Positions 58,752 through 64,000 of a stretch of 64,000 bases of DNA are shown here, piece by piece. Origin of the DNA: a virus; IMG/VR virus record IMGVR_UViG_3300013004_000041, positions 17,061-81,060 of that record; one strand, 5' to 3'. A program made the position numbers and the translations under genes. Each line of letters opens with the position of its first letter. The stretch's first letter is position 1. The notes under the pieces are model-generated. The model was not told the origin of the DNA. It searched no databases and saw nothing but the letters and a program-made list of their open reading frames with translations.

Positions 58752-58858
58752 AAAATACTTTTCCGACACGCCCGAAAAACACCCTAATTTGTCAGACCCC
58801 TGTGTTAGACTTACAGAGTAAGAAAATAAATAGTAATAAAAAAGAAAGGTGGTCTCAA

Positions 58859-59038
58859 ATGACTACACTAACAATAACAAAATGCGTTGAGCATAACCCT
58901 ATGAAATCTGCTATCTCCGAAATCGGTGATGAGCAATTTACTTTCTGCCAAAATTGTGAGCAGAACATTGAGCGTTACTACTATGATAGCGACCCTGAGC
59001 GTTTGCCTATGTGGACAGATTGGTATGTATCTAAATGA
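58859..59038 (+). CDS. Small Cys/His-containing protein
   Basis: 59 aa from the ATG after AAAGAAAGGTGG. 'TTLTITKCVEH' at the start and 'FTFCQNCEQN' in the middle could bind zinc. The leader and first four residues (MTTLT) are the same as for the gene at 60032, pointing to a shared, duplicated 5' region. Ends in an ATGA overlap. Confidence 0.6.
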   Translation: MTTLTITKCVEHNPMKSAISEIGDEQFTFCQNCEQNIERYYYDSDPERLPMWTDWYVSK

Positions 59039-59217
59039 ACGACACTATGCAATTTATAGATGAGCAAGGCTTATGCGCTATGGATAACATTTGTGCATTT
59101 TGCATAACACTATTTGACGGGTGGAATAGATTTTGCCCAGCGTGTAAGGACTACAAGGGCGTAATGGCTCTACCTGATTTTATCAACACTTATGGAAAGG
59201 AAGGACTTAAAAGATGA
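59035..59217 (+). CDS. Small zinc-ribbon-like protein
   Basis: 60 aa with 'NICAFCITLFDGWNRFCPACKDYKG', two CxxC pairs 13 residues apart, a likely zinc ribbon. Coupled to both neighbours by ATGA overlaps. Confidence 0.65.
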   Translation: MNDTMQFIDEQGLCAMDNICAFCITLFDGWNRFCPACKDYKGVMALPDFINTYGKEGLKR

Positions 59218-59378
59218 GTACCTTTATTAACTTAGACTCAGTTTGCGGTGCTACTACTGCAAGCGTTGATGTCTATGACTTAGACCTTAACCCTCATGGG
59301 GTTATCTGTTGCGATAACTGCAAATCTATCGTGTTATGCCGTAAGGCTTGGGATTTTCTATACAAGAAAGGAGAATAA
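59214..59378 (+). CDS. Small Cys-rich protein
   Basis: 54 aa. 'DSVCGATTASVDVYDLDLNPHGVICCDNCKSIVLCRKAWDFLY' has CCxxC and a further Cys that could bind zinc. ATGA overlap with the preceding gene. Confidence 0.6.
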   Translation: MSTFINLDSVCGATTASVDVYDLDLNPHGVICCDNCKSIVLCRKAWDFLYKKGE

Positions 59379-59382
59379 CTAA

Positions 59383-59523
59383 ATGGCTATTTTTAATTTT
59401 GAGTTATTCGTAGATGTAGAAGCAGATGATTTTGAGTCTGCTTATTCATGGCTAAAGGCTATGCCACTTGAGAGACAGTTAGACTTTCATGTAATTGACT
59501 ATCGAGAAATAGAAGGAGAATAA
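59383..59523 (+). CDS. 46-aa protein, paralogue of the gene at 61759
   Basis: 'AIFNFELFVDVEADDFESAYSWLKAMP' matches 'PLFEFNTFINVEAEDYDSAIEVFD' of the later gene in the pattern F-F--F--VEA-D--SA. AAAGGAG lies upstream. Small alpha/beta protein of unknown role. Confidence 0.6.
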   Translation: MAIFNFELFVDVEADDFESAYSWLKAMPLERQLDFHVIDYREIEGE

Positions 59524-59526
59524 ATA

Positions 59527-59703
59527 ATGATAACCCTAACTCTTACCTCGTACAATGGTAATACTAAAAAAATGCCTTTCTATACAGAAAAGCAGGTGCG
59601 TAGTTTTATTTCTGCGCTTCCATCACAATTAAACAAAACAACATCTCTAAAAGTAGAGTGTGATTTATTAGCAATTAGCGGAACAGTTAGAGGAGAAAAA
59701 TAA
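59527..59703 (+). CDS. 58-aa protein, paralogue of the leftward gene at 57847
   Basis: 'ITLTLTSYNGNTKKMPFYTEKQVRSFISAL' and 'LKVECDLLAISGTVRG'. The pair lie on opposite strands about 1.7 kb apart. GAAGGAGAA precedes the ATG. Confidence 0.6.
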   Translation: MITLTLTSYNGNTKKMPFYTEKQVRSFISALPSQLNKTTSLKVECDLLAISGTVRGEK

Positions 59704-59847
59704 ATGAAAAAAAATGTTTTAATTAGTTTTGTAACTGAAGCAGATACAGATCTTCAAGCAGTTTTTAATTTAAATAAAGTTTTTGCTAAACTTAGCGAAA
59801 ACGAATTAGAAAAATTTGATGCGTTTGAAGTTTTGCCTGTTGAATAA
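59704..59847 (+). CDS. 47-aa protein
   Basis: 'KKNVLISFVTEADTDLQAVFNLNKVFAKLSENELEKFDAFEVLPVE', compact alpha/beta. Starts directly after the previous stop (TAAATG), with AGAGGAG upstream. Last gene of this operon. Function unknown. Confidence 0.55.
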   Translation: MKKNVLISFVTEADTDLQAVFNLNKVFAKLSENELEKFDAFEVLPVE

Positions 59848-59856
59848 ATAAAAAAG

Positions 59857-59881
59857 TTTTTTGGACTTCCCCTCCAAAAAA
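59857..59881. terminator. Hairpin after the 58.9-59.8 kb operon
   Basis: Stem TTTTTTGGA/TCCAAAAAA with a 7-nt loop just beyond the stop. Rightward there is no T tract beyond the A-rich arm, so efficiency is unclear. Confidence 0.4.
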
Positions 59882-59896
59882 TTCCTAGGCAATCTA

Positions 59897-59916
59897 CCTA
59901 GCGTGTCGTCCACAGG
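59897..59916 (+). repeat. Exact 20-bp intergenic repeat, copy 1
   Basis: CCTAG-CGTGTCG-TCCACAGG, identical to 61259-61278. Here it is followed by a DnaA box in the reverse orientation (59920-59928). Confidence 0.85.
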
Positions 59917-59919
59917 GGG

Positions 59920-59928
59920 TGTGGATAA
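59920..59928 (-). promoter_or_regulatory. DnaA box
   Basis: TGTGGATAA, exact consensus in reverse. Confidence 0.55.
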
Positions 59929-59932
59929 CTAA

Positions 59933-59948
59933 TGTGGTATAAATCACA
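59933..59948. promoter_or_regulatory. CRP/GlxR-type palindrome (one mismatch)
   Basis: TGTGG-N6-TCACA, next to a DnaA box and 22 bp before the -35 at 59970. Confidence 0.5.
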
Positions 59949-59969
59949 TACGACACGCCGTGTTTGGAC

Positions 59970-59998
59970 TTGACTTTTTGGCTTTTGTGTGTTATTCT
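59970..59998 (+). promoter_or_regulatory. Extended -10 promoter
   Basis: TTGACT, 17-bp spacer ending TGT, TATTCT. Drives the gene at 60032. Confidence 0.65.
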
Positions 59999-60031
59999 TG
60001 CAGTATTAGAAAATAAAGAAAGGTGGTCAAA

Positions 60032-60208
60032 ATGACTACACTAACATTAGAACAAAAAATCGCTAAGGCTGCTCACATGATAGCAGACGGAGAGTGTGTA
60101 TCCTTTAGAGGTGCCTCATTCGATACATACATGAAGGTAGAGCGTCTCGCTAATCGTATCAAGCAAGAGCGAGAGTTTCCTCAATGCCCTTGCGGAGAGT
60201 GTGACTAA
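60032..60208 (+). CDS. Small protein
   Basis: 58 aa: 'TTLTLEQKIAKAAHMIADGECVSFRGASFDTYMKVERLANRIKQ' and a C-terminal 'CPCGECD' cluster. AAAGAAAGGTGG precedes the ATG. Helical with a Cys-rich tail; function unknown. Confidence 0.6.
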   Translation: MTTLTLEQKIAKAAHMIADGECVSFRGASFDTYMKVERLANRIKQEREFPQCPCGECD

Positions 60209-60215
60209 GGTCACA
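60200..60215. promoter_or_regulatory. CRP/GlxR-type palindrome (perfect)
   Basis: TGTGA-N6-TCACA, straddling the stop codon of the 58-aa gene, 21 bp before the next -35. Confidence 0.55.
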
Positions 60216-60236
60216 TAGACACAACGGCGTGTCGAA

Positions 60237-60265
60237 TTGACTTTTTAGCAAAAAAATGAAATAAT
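60237..60265 (+). promoter_or_regulatory. Extended -10 promoter
   Basis: TTGACT, 17-bp spacer ending TGA, AATAAT. GGCGTGTCG lies just upstream (60226-60234). Confidence 0.6.
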
Positions 60266-60299
60266 AGGATTATTAGAAACTAAAGAAAGGTGACAACTA

Positions 60300-60512
60300 A
60301 TGTCAGCAAATGTCTATACTATCGAAAACCTACTTGTAGGAAAGACTTATCACTCAAAAACCCTAAAGGGTGAAATTATCTCAGCCGAAAAGGCTGATGT
60401 CTGGTATGGAACAGATACCGAAAGTTATCGTGTTCAGGTGCGACCTCACTACTCAGCACCACTAAACCTAAAAGATACTTATCGTTATTTAGCAGTAAGG
60501 ACAAACGACTAA
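60300..60512 (+). CDS. 70-aa protein, paralogue of the leftward gene at 58243
   Basis: 'SANVYTIENLLVGKTYHSKTLKGEIISAEKADVWYGTDTESYRVQVRP...YRYLAVRTND'. About 60% of positions match the leftward copy. AAAGGTGA precedes the ATG. A small beta-rich fold is plausible; role unknown. Confidence 0.7.
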   Translation: MSANVYTIENLLVGKTYHSKTLKGEIISAEKADVWYGTDTESYRVQVRPHYSAPLNLKDTYRYLAVRTND

Positions 60513-60628
60513 TGAAATTAGATGAATTCAAAGCCCACATTGAGGCACAGCGTAAAGCGCAACAATTGACAAACTTAGAGAAAATCGCTAAAATTGTAGT
60601 AACAACAAACACGAAAGGTAAAAACTAA
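60512..60628 (+). CDS. 38-aa helical protein
   Basis: 'KLDEFKAHIEAQRKAQQLTNLEKIAKIVVTTNTKGKN', a basic amphipathic helix. TAATG overlap with the preceding gene. Confidence 0.55.
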   Translation: MKLDEFKAHIEAQRKAQQLTNLEKIAKIVVTTNTKGKN

Positions 60629-60630
60629 CT

Positions 60631-60888
60631 ATGACTAACACAACTTATACAGATTTCCCATTCACCGCTAACGGAATAAATTTTATTTCACGCATTCACT
60701 CCGACTCCCCGTTTCTATCTCAAATTCAAAGCCTGCCAGAAGGTGTATTTGCTCAGATGAACATTCAAGCAGTAAATGAATTGCTAACTATTGGTAAGAC
60801 TTATACCATTGAGGAAGTGCAAACAGAATTGGACCGAGTAAACGAAGGTGGAAGCCATGCGTTTATTTTGTTAGGAGAAAACAACTAA
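60631..60888 (+). CDS. Small protein, unknown function
   Basis: 85 aa, 2 nt after the previous stop. 'FTANGINFISRIHSDSPFLSQIQSLPEGVFAQMNIQAVNELLTIGKTYTIEEVQTELDRVNEGGSHAFILLGEN' looks like a folded alpha/beta protein but matches nothing I know. Confidence 0.6.
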   Translation: MTNTTYTDFPFTANGINFISRIHSDSPFLSQIQSLPEGVFAQMNIQAVNELLTIGKTYTIEEVQTELDRVNEGGSHAFILLGENN

Positions 60889-61088
60889 TGATGACACGAA
60901 AAGACTATGTCGCAGTTTCAGAAATTCTTGGCAATTACTTTGCTACATCTGTTTTTGATGAGCAAGGAGAAATTTTATTTGCTGATTTGGTAGATGAATT
61001 TTCTCTAATGTTTGAAAAAGATAACCCAAGATTTGACGCAAATAGATTTGCTATTGCTTGCTATAAAGACTTGGAGATGATTTCATGA
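60888..61088 (+). CDS. Small acidic protein
   Basis: 66 aa. 'RKDYVAVSEILGNYFATSVFDEQGEILFADLVDEFSLMFEKDNPRFDANRFAIACYKD' has the pattern of small actinophage proteins annotated only as hypothetical. TAATG start; the second ATG is an alternative. Confidence 0.6.
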   Translation: MMTRKDYVAVSEILGNYFATSVFDEQGEILFADLVDEFSLMFEKDNPRFDANRFAIACYKDLEMIS

Positions 61089-61210
61089 CAAGGGCTGCAA
61101 CTACAATCGTTCAACTATTTTTAGCGTGTAGCGTTTTTATTTTATTTAGAATGATGTTACCAATGCTAAAAGAAGATTTACAAGAAATAAAAAAAGATTT
61201 TAGAAAATAA
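61085..61210 (+). CDS. 41-aa single-pass membrane protein
   Basis: One membrane helix (TTIVQLFLACSVFILFRMML) then a charged tail (KEDLQEIKKDFRK). ATGA overlap. Could be a small inner-membrane regulator. Confidence 0.6.
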   Translation: MTRAATTIVQLFLACSVFILFRMMLPMLKEDLQEIKKDFRK

Positions 61211-61220
61211 AATCAGATCC

Positions 61221-61250
61221 TGAGCATGATTGAAAACTGCTCAAATTTTT
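61221..61250 (+). terminator. Intrinsic terminator
   Basis: 6-bp stem TGAGCA/TGCTCA, 11-nt loop, followed by AATTTTT, 10 bp past the stop of the 41-aa gene. Confidence 0.6.
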
Positions 61251-61258
61251 GCTAGGTG

Positions 61259-61278
61259 CCTAGCGTGTCGTCCACAGG
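61259..61278 (+). repeat. Exact 20-bp intergenic repeat, copy 2
   Basis: Same 20-mer as 59897-59916; here followed at once by a DnaA box in direct orientation. Confidence 0.85.
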
Positions 61279-61287
61279 TTATCCACA
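61279..61287 (+). promoter_or_regulatory. DnaA box
   Basis: TTATCCACA, exact consensus, abutting the 20-bp repeat. Confidence 0.55.
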
Positions 61288-61296
61288 GGCTTTACG

Positions 61297-61312
61297 TGTG
61301 ATTAAAAACACA
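61297..61312. promoter_or_regulatory. CRP/GlxR-like palindrome (one mismatch)
   Basis: TGTGA-N6-ACACA. Confidence 0.4.
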
Positions 61313-61344
61313 CCAACAATTTTCCCGAAACCTGCACTTTGGAT

Positions 61345-61373
61345 TTGATTTTGTCAGTACGAAATGATAGGCT
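61345..61373 (+). promoter_or_regulatory. Extended -10 promoter
   Basis: TTGATT, 17-bp spacer ending TGA, TAGGCT. Drives the operon beginning at 61404. Confidence 0.6.
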
Positions 61374-61403
61374 TGATTTATCAAGTTAAGAAAGAAGGCA
61401 TAA

Positions 61404-61544
61404 ATGACCGACACCTGTATCCAATGCAACGAAAATGCAGTATCCATTACTGAATTGTATTGCTATAACTGCTATCTTGATAATAATGCAGAAATAGACT
61501 ACACTAAGATTGACCTACTATGGACTACTAAGGAGAACGCATAA
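61404..61544 (+). CDS. 46-aa zinc-ribbon-like protein
   Basis: 'TDTCIQCNENAVSITELYCYNCYLDN': two CxxC pairs, 12 residues apart. AAGAAGG precedes the ATG. First gene of a four- to five-gene operon. Confidence 0.65.
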   Translation: MTDTCIQCNENAVSITELYCYNCYLDNNAEIDYTKIDLLWTTKENA

Positions 61545-61759
61545 TGGAATACCTATACTCAGTAACAGTTACCTATGACTCTAACCCTACACCTGCTTGG
61601 GTTGGTCGTTACTCAGATGCTTTAACTGCCGTTGAAGTTTATCAGAAGTTTGTTGATGTAGGGTTTGCTAACGAATACTCAACAGTTAATCTATCAGAGC
61701 CTTCAGGCAAAATGCACACAAAAACTCTTTATGCTTCAGGATTGGTGGTAACACGATAA
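61544..61759 (+). CDS. Small protein
   Basis: 71 aa. 'EYLYSVTVTYDSNPTPAWVGRYSDALTAVEVYQKFVDVGFANEYSTVNLSEP' is of a kind common in actinophage right arms (short ferredoxin-like alpha/beta). TAATG overlaps at both ends. Confidence 0.6.
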   Translation: MEYLYSVTVTYDSNPTPAWVGRYSDALTAVEVYQKFVDVGFANEYSTVNLSEPSGKMHTKTLYASGLVVTR

Positions 61760-61902
61760 TGCCACTATTTGAATTTAACACTTTCATAAATGTAGAAGCA
61801 GAGGACTATGACTCAGCAATAGAAGTGTTTGATAGTAATATCAGATACGGATTACTAAATAAAAATGATATATATGTAGCAGATATAGAGGAGAAAAAAT
61901 AA
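61759..61902 (+). CDS. 47-aa protein, paralogue of the gene at 59383
   Basis: 'PLFEFNTFINVEAEDYDSAIEVFDSNIRYGLLNKNDIYVADIEEKK'. TAATG overlaps on both sides. Together with the 71-aa gene it may derive from one duplicated alpha/beta module. Confidence 0.6.
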   Translation: MPLFEFNTFINVEAEDYDSAIEVFDSNIRYGLLNKNDIYVADIEEKK

Positions 61903-62222
61903 TGGGAAGCGTAACAGCAATTGGATTAGCAGATAGCGTCCTTGATTTAGAAACACAATTAGCCTATCACTTACAGGGTAATCACTATCCACCCGTACCA
62001 CTAAGCATGGTGCAACCTTGCATTGATGCTATTGATGCTTACTATGATAATGATGCTATGAGACAGATTGCTATGCCAGATGGCGTATTCTACAAGGGCA
62101 TGAGTCATGCACCAGCGTATGCGATTATTGAACAACACCACTTAGATTTTTGGTTGCCACAAGATGATGAATACTATGGTGAAGAAGATGCAGGGTATGA
62201 ATTAGGATTGGGGCTTGAATAA
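61902..62222 (+). CDS. Conserved-looking small protein
   Basis: 106 aa. 'LETQLAYHLQGNHYPPVPLSMVQPCIDAIDAYYDNDAMRQIAMPDGVFYKG' is of a type I recall from actinophages, with no known function. The C-terminus is very acidic (QDDEYYGEEDAGYELG). Coupled to neighbours by TAATG. Confidence 0.6.
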   Translation: MGSVTAIGLADSVLDLETQLAYHLQGNHYPPVPLSMVQPCIDAIDAYYDNDAMRQIAMPDGVFYKGMSHAPAYAIIEQHHLDFWLPQDDEYYGEEDAGYELGLGLE

Positions 62223-62449
62223 TGTCTGCTACAATGATGAGTATGGAATTGCGATTCGCTGATTATCTTTTGCCAAACCAATTGGCAGAAGGTGATTTGG
62301 TAAAAATTGAAGATCAGTTTGTAACAGTAAAAACAATAATGGAATCTAATGATGGTTATCATTTAATTTTGCTTGATGACTTTGGTGATGAAGTTGAAGC
62401 ATTTGTTTTAGATGATGACAAAATTGAATGGTACGTTTTTGTGGAGTAA
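62222..62449 (+). CDS. Small beta-rich protein
   Basis: 75 aa. 'DYLLPNQLAEGDLVKIEDQFVTVKTIMESNDGYHLILLDDFGDEVEAFVLDDDKIEWYVFVE' reads as a small SH3-like beta-barrel. Last gene of its operon. Confidence 0.6.
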   Translation: MSATMMSMELRFADYLLPNQLAEGDLVKIEDQFVTVKTIMESNDGYHLILLDDFGDEVEAFVLDDDKIEWYVFVE

Positions 62450-62488
62450 TCCGCAAAACCGCCTAGGCAATTTGGACAAATCGGACAT

Positions 62489-62517
62489 TTGCATTTTTAA
62501 TATTTTTATGATAAGAT
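62489..62517 (+). promoter_or_regulatory. Leaderless extended -10 promoter
   Basis: TTGCAT, 17-bp spacer ending TGA, TAAGAT, then only 6 nt to the ATG at 62524. Confidence 0.6.
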
Positions 62518-62523
62518 TAAATC

Positions 62524-62652
62524 ATGAGAAAGAAAACCCCTGAGGAATTAAGACGTTTAATGGAATTACGTCGTTCCAATGCCGCCACCCCATTACGCAG
62601 CAAAAAGTGGTATTCCCGAAAGATTAAACACAAAAATAAGAGTGTCGCTTGA
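62524..62652 (+). CDS. 42-aa basic protein
   Basis: 'RKKTPEELRRLMELRRSNAATPLRSKKWYSRKIKHKNK', strongly basic, probably nucleic-acid binding. The mRNA is probably leaderless. Function unknown. Confidence 0.6.
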   Translation: MRKKTPEELRRLMELRRSNAATPLRSKKWYSRKIKHKNKSVA

Positions 62653-62677
62653 TTTTTAATTAAAAAAATGTTATTAT
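62649..62677 (+). promoter_or_regulatory. Extended -10 promoter
   Basis: TTGATT, 17-bp spacer ending TGT, TATTAT. The -35 overlaps the stop of the basic protein gene. Confidence 0.6.
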
Positions 62678-62700
62678 AGAAGTCTAAAGAAAGGACCCCC

Positions 62701-63420
62701 ATGAAACTAAAACGTTCTATGGATAGGAAGGTAGCAAATGCAGTATCAAAAAATGGAAAAACCCCAACAATCGCCAACACTTTTGGATTACCTGCTGGAA
62801 AGGCTTATTCATGCCCTAATCAAACCTCTGTATGCGCTAAGGTATGCTACGCAGGAAAACTCGAAAAAATCTACAAAGGAGTAAGAGATAATCTTATTCA
62901 TAATTGGGATCTATTGAAAGACGCTAACTATGATGAAATGGTTAGATTACTTGATGAGATGATTCTTGATTTTAAGGCAGACTGTGTAAAGAAGGACGCC
63001 CCTATGTTATTCCGTATTCACTGGGACGGGGATTTCTTTAATGATACTTATACCCTCGCCTGGAGCACAGTAGTTAAAAATCATAGCGATGTTAAATTCT
63101 GGGTTTATACTCGTGTACCCTCTGCAATAGAAATTCTCAAGGGTATCGATAATCTATCTGTTTATTTTAGTACAGACGCAGATAATAAGGATGAAGCAAT
63201 AAAACTATTTAATGCTCATGGCGTTAAATTAGCATACCTTGCAGAAACTTTTGCTATAGGTCAAGAGGACATGAAGGCAATGATAGGTAAGGTAGGCGCT
63301 AAGTGCCCTGAGAATAAGAAGGCTATCCCCCTAATCTCACAGGCTGGATCTGCTTGCGTATCATGCGGCTTGTGTATTGACAACAAATCTGCTATAGTAT
63401 TTTCAACAAAGAAAAGGTAA
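62701..63420 (+). CDS. GP88-like phage protein with two Cys clusters
   Basis: 239 aa. N-terminal 'NTFGLPAGKAYSCPNQTSVCAKVCYAGKLEK' (C38, C45, C49) and C-terminal 'GSACVSCGLCIDNK' (about 219-225) are the hallmarks of the mycobacteriophage gene product 88 family, as I recall it. 'RIHWDGDFFNDTYTLAWSTVVKNHSDVKFWVYTRVPSAIEIL' is the conserved middle. The Cys clusters may bind an Fe-S centre or zinc; the biochemical role is not known. Ribosome binding site is AAAGGA. Confidence 0.7.
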   Translation: MKLKRSMDRKVANAVSKNGKTPTIANTFGLPAGKAYSCPNQTSVCAKVCYAGKLEKIYKGVRDNLIHNWDLLKDANYDEMVRLLDEMILDFKADCVKKDAPMLFRIHWDGDFFNDTYTLAWSTVVKNHSDVKFWVYTRVPSAIEILKGIDNLSVYFSTDADNKDEAIKLFNAHGVKLAYLAETFAIGQEDMKAMIGKVGAKCPENKKAIPLISQAGSACVSCGLCIDNKSAIVFSTKKR

Positions 63421-63427
63421 GGAAATC

Positions 63428-63496
63428 ATGAAACTAATAGGCTTATTACTTACAGCCCTACTATTGTGGGTCATTTTTTACCCCCCTCTAAAGTGA
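63428..63496 (+). CDS. 22-aa hydrophobic peptide
   Basis: 'KLIGLLLTALLLWVIFYPPLK', one membrane helix, AAGGAAATC before the ATG. It resembles tiny phage membrane peptides; expression not shown. Confidence 0.45.
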   Translation: MKLIGLLLTALLLWVIFYPPLK

Positions 63497-63507
63497 CCCA
63501 AATCACA
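63492..63507. promoter_or_regulatory. CRP/GlxR-type palindrome (one mismatch)
   Basis: AGTGA-N6-TCACA, 40 bp before the promoter at 63548. Confidence 0.4.
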
Positions 63508-63547
63508 CGAGAGAAATCTCAAAATGTGAGAAAATGTCAAAAATAAC

Positions 63548-63576
63548 TTGACACGGCAAGAAATAAATGTCATAAT
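63548..63576 (+). promoter_or_regulatory. Extended -10 promoter
   Basis: TTGACA, 17-bp spacer ending TGT, CATAAT. Drives the gene at 63608. Confidence 0.6.
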
Positions 63577-63607
63577 AATAACATAACCAAAACAAAGGAG
63601 AAAAACA

Positions 63608-63775
63608 ATGTCAGTAGCAACCGCAACTTACAAGGTAGGCGACCTATACACTTCACAGAAGTCAAAGGTTACAGGCACAATTACAGAAATCAAGCCAAAC
63701 AAGGACGGCTCAACTGTTCGTGTAAAACTTGATGTAAATGGCACACCTCGCTGGACAACTTGGACGGCTAAGTAA
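63608..63775 (+). CDS. Small beta-rich protein
   Basis: 55 aa: 'YKVGDLYTSQKSKVTGTITEIKPNKDGSTVRVKLDVNGTPRWTTW', probably an SH3/OB-like barrel. AAAGGAG precedes the ATG. Codon use is balanced, suggesting good expression. Similar tiny proteins occur in actinophage right arms. Confidence 0.65.
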   Translation: MSVATATYKVGDLYTSQKSKVTGTITEIKPNKDGSTVRVKLDVNGTPRWTTWTAK

Positions 63776-63830
63776 TTCCTAACTAAATAAACAGGAAAAG
63801 TCCTGAGCATGACTACTAAAAAGGCTCAAC

Positions 63831-63859
63831 TTGATTTCTAACAGAAAAAATGTTAGACT
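63831..63859 (+). promoter_or_regulatory. Extended -10 promoter
   Basis: TTGATT, 17-bp spacer ending TGT, TAGACT. A short TGAGC/GCTCA hairpin (63804-63828) lies upstream. Confidence 0.6.
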
Positions 63860-63896
63860 TAGATAGACCCAAACCCATAAGAAAGGAAATAAACAA

Positions 63897-64000
63897 ATGG
63901 CAAGAGGACAAAAAGCAATTAGCGTAAAGATTGCTACAACTAAAGTTATCAAGGCTTTAGAAACAAAGTTAGCACAACTCCAAAAGGATAAGGCTAATCA
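63897..64000 (+). CDS. Small basic protein, truncated by the window edge
   Basis: ATG at 63897 after AAAGGAAATAAAC. Encodes ARGQKAISVKIATTKVIKALETKLAQLQKDKA and continues out of the window. Coiled-coil-like, basic. Confidence 0.6.
   Translation, partial: MARGQKAISVKIATTKVIKALETKLAQLQKDKAN

Larger units (their letters stand above)
58441..58858. promoter_or_regulatory. 418-bp divergent control region
   Basis: No gene seen. It holds two divergent extended -10 promoters (minus at 58473-58481, plus at 58803-58811), each preceded by the 11-mer TGTCAGACCCC in opposite orientation (58484-58494 and 58790-58800). It also holds CRP-like palindromes at 58523-58538, 58642-58657 and 58736-58751, DnaA boxes at 58698-58706 and 58723-58731, an inverted pair GGCGTGTCG/CGACACGCC (58631-58639, 58764-58772), and an imperfect direct repeat GCTSAGGCTCATT around 58511-58557. 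This looks like the main switch region of the right arm. Confidence 0.65.

Noticed and set aside
1-64000. tRNA, rRNA, integrase, transposase or attachment sites
   Set aside because: No cloverleaf, recombinase motif or flanking repeat was recognised by eye; a tRNAscan run on the complete genome would settle the tRNA point.

Overview
The window is part of a long-tailed (siphovirus-type) bacteriophage genome. It is strongly A+T-rich and densely packed, with many TAATG/ATGA start-stop overlaps. I see no tRNA, rRNA, insertion sequence or CRISPR array. The terminase, DNA polymerase and integrase are not in the window, so the genome continues beyond both ends. An actinobacterial host is the best guess. 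Reasons: many genes look leaderless (a TATAAT-type -10 box 6-10 nt before the ATG), two tail proteins carry PASTA domains, there is an actinophage-type holin-like protein, the tape measure ends in an actinophage-like motif, and a GP88-like protein and CRP/GlxR-type operators are present. The host remains an inference.

Layout. Positions 1-55.5 kb are transcribed almost entirely leftward. In transcription order this strand carries a holin-like protein (55.2-55.5 kb) and a tail fibre/adhesin region (54.9-48.2 kb: two collagen-like proteins, BppU-like small proteins, a Gly-rich protein, and a PASTA protein with (TPPV)n repeats). Next comes a modification cassette (48.1-44.9 kb: three 2OG-Fe(II) oxygenase-like proteins, a GT8-like glycosyltransferase, a small Cys-rich protein). 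A rightward lytic transglycosylase follows (44.4-45.0 kb), then more fibre proteins (44.3-38.6 kb). A second PASTA repeat protein, with a C-terminal Hint-like domain, lies at 37.5-38.6 kb. After it comes a second cassette (37.5-31.8 kb: 2OG oxygenase-like protein, ferredoxin, GT2-like glycosyltransferase, sugar epimerase) and a class II ribonucleotide reductase (29.7-31.7 kb). The classical head-tail block runs from 29.7 kb to 1: LamG-like tail protein, portal, prohead protease/scaffold, major capsid, connectors, major tail protein, two tail assembly chaperone paralogues, a tape measure in two reading frames, and distal/minor tail proteins.

The right arm, 55.6-64 kb, is mostly rightward: an SGNH-like hydrolase, a DHH-like protein, a small Cys-rich protein, then about twenty very small genes in short operons. 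A small leftward cluster (58.4-57.8 kb) holds paralogues of rightward genes. The right-arm intergenic regions share a regulatory vocabulary: extended -10 promoters, CRP-like palindromes, perfect DnaA boxes, CGTGTCG/CGACACG elements and a 20-bp exact repeat. This looks like the early/regulatory arm and possibly a replication-control region.

The most unusual feature is the doubled arrangement in the tail region. Twice, a PASTA-domain protein with long low-complexity repeats is followed directly by 2OG oxygenase and glycosyltransferase genes. I read this as a possible phage-encoded system for hydroxylating and glycosylating its own adhesins, collagen- or extensin-style. That function is inferred, not shown.
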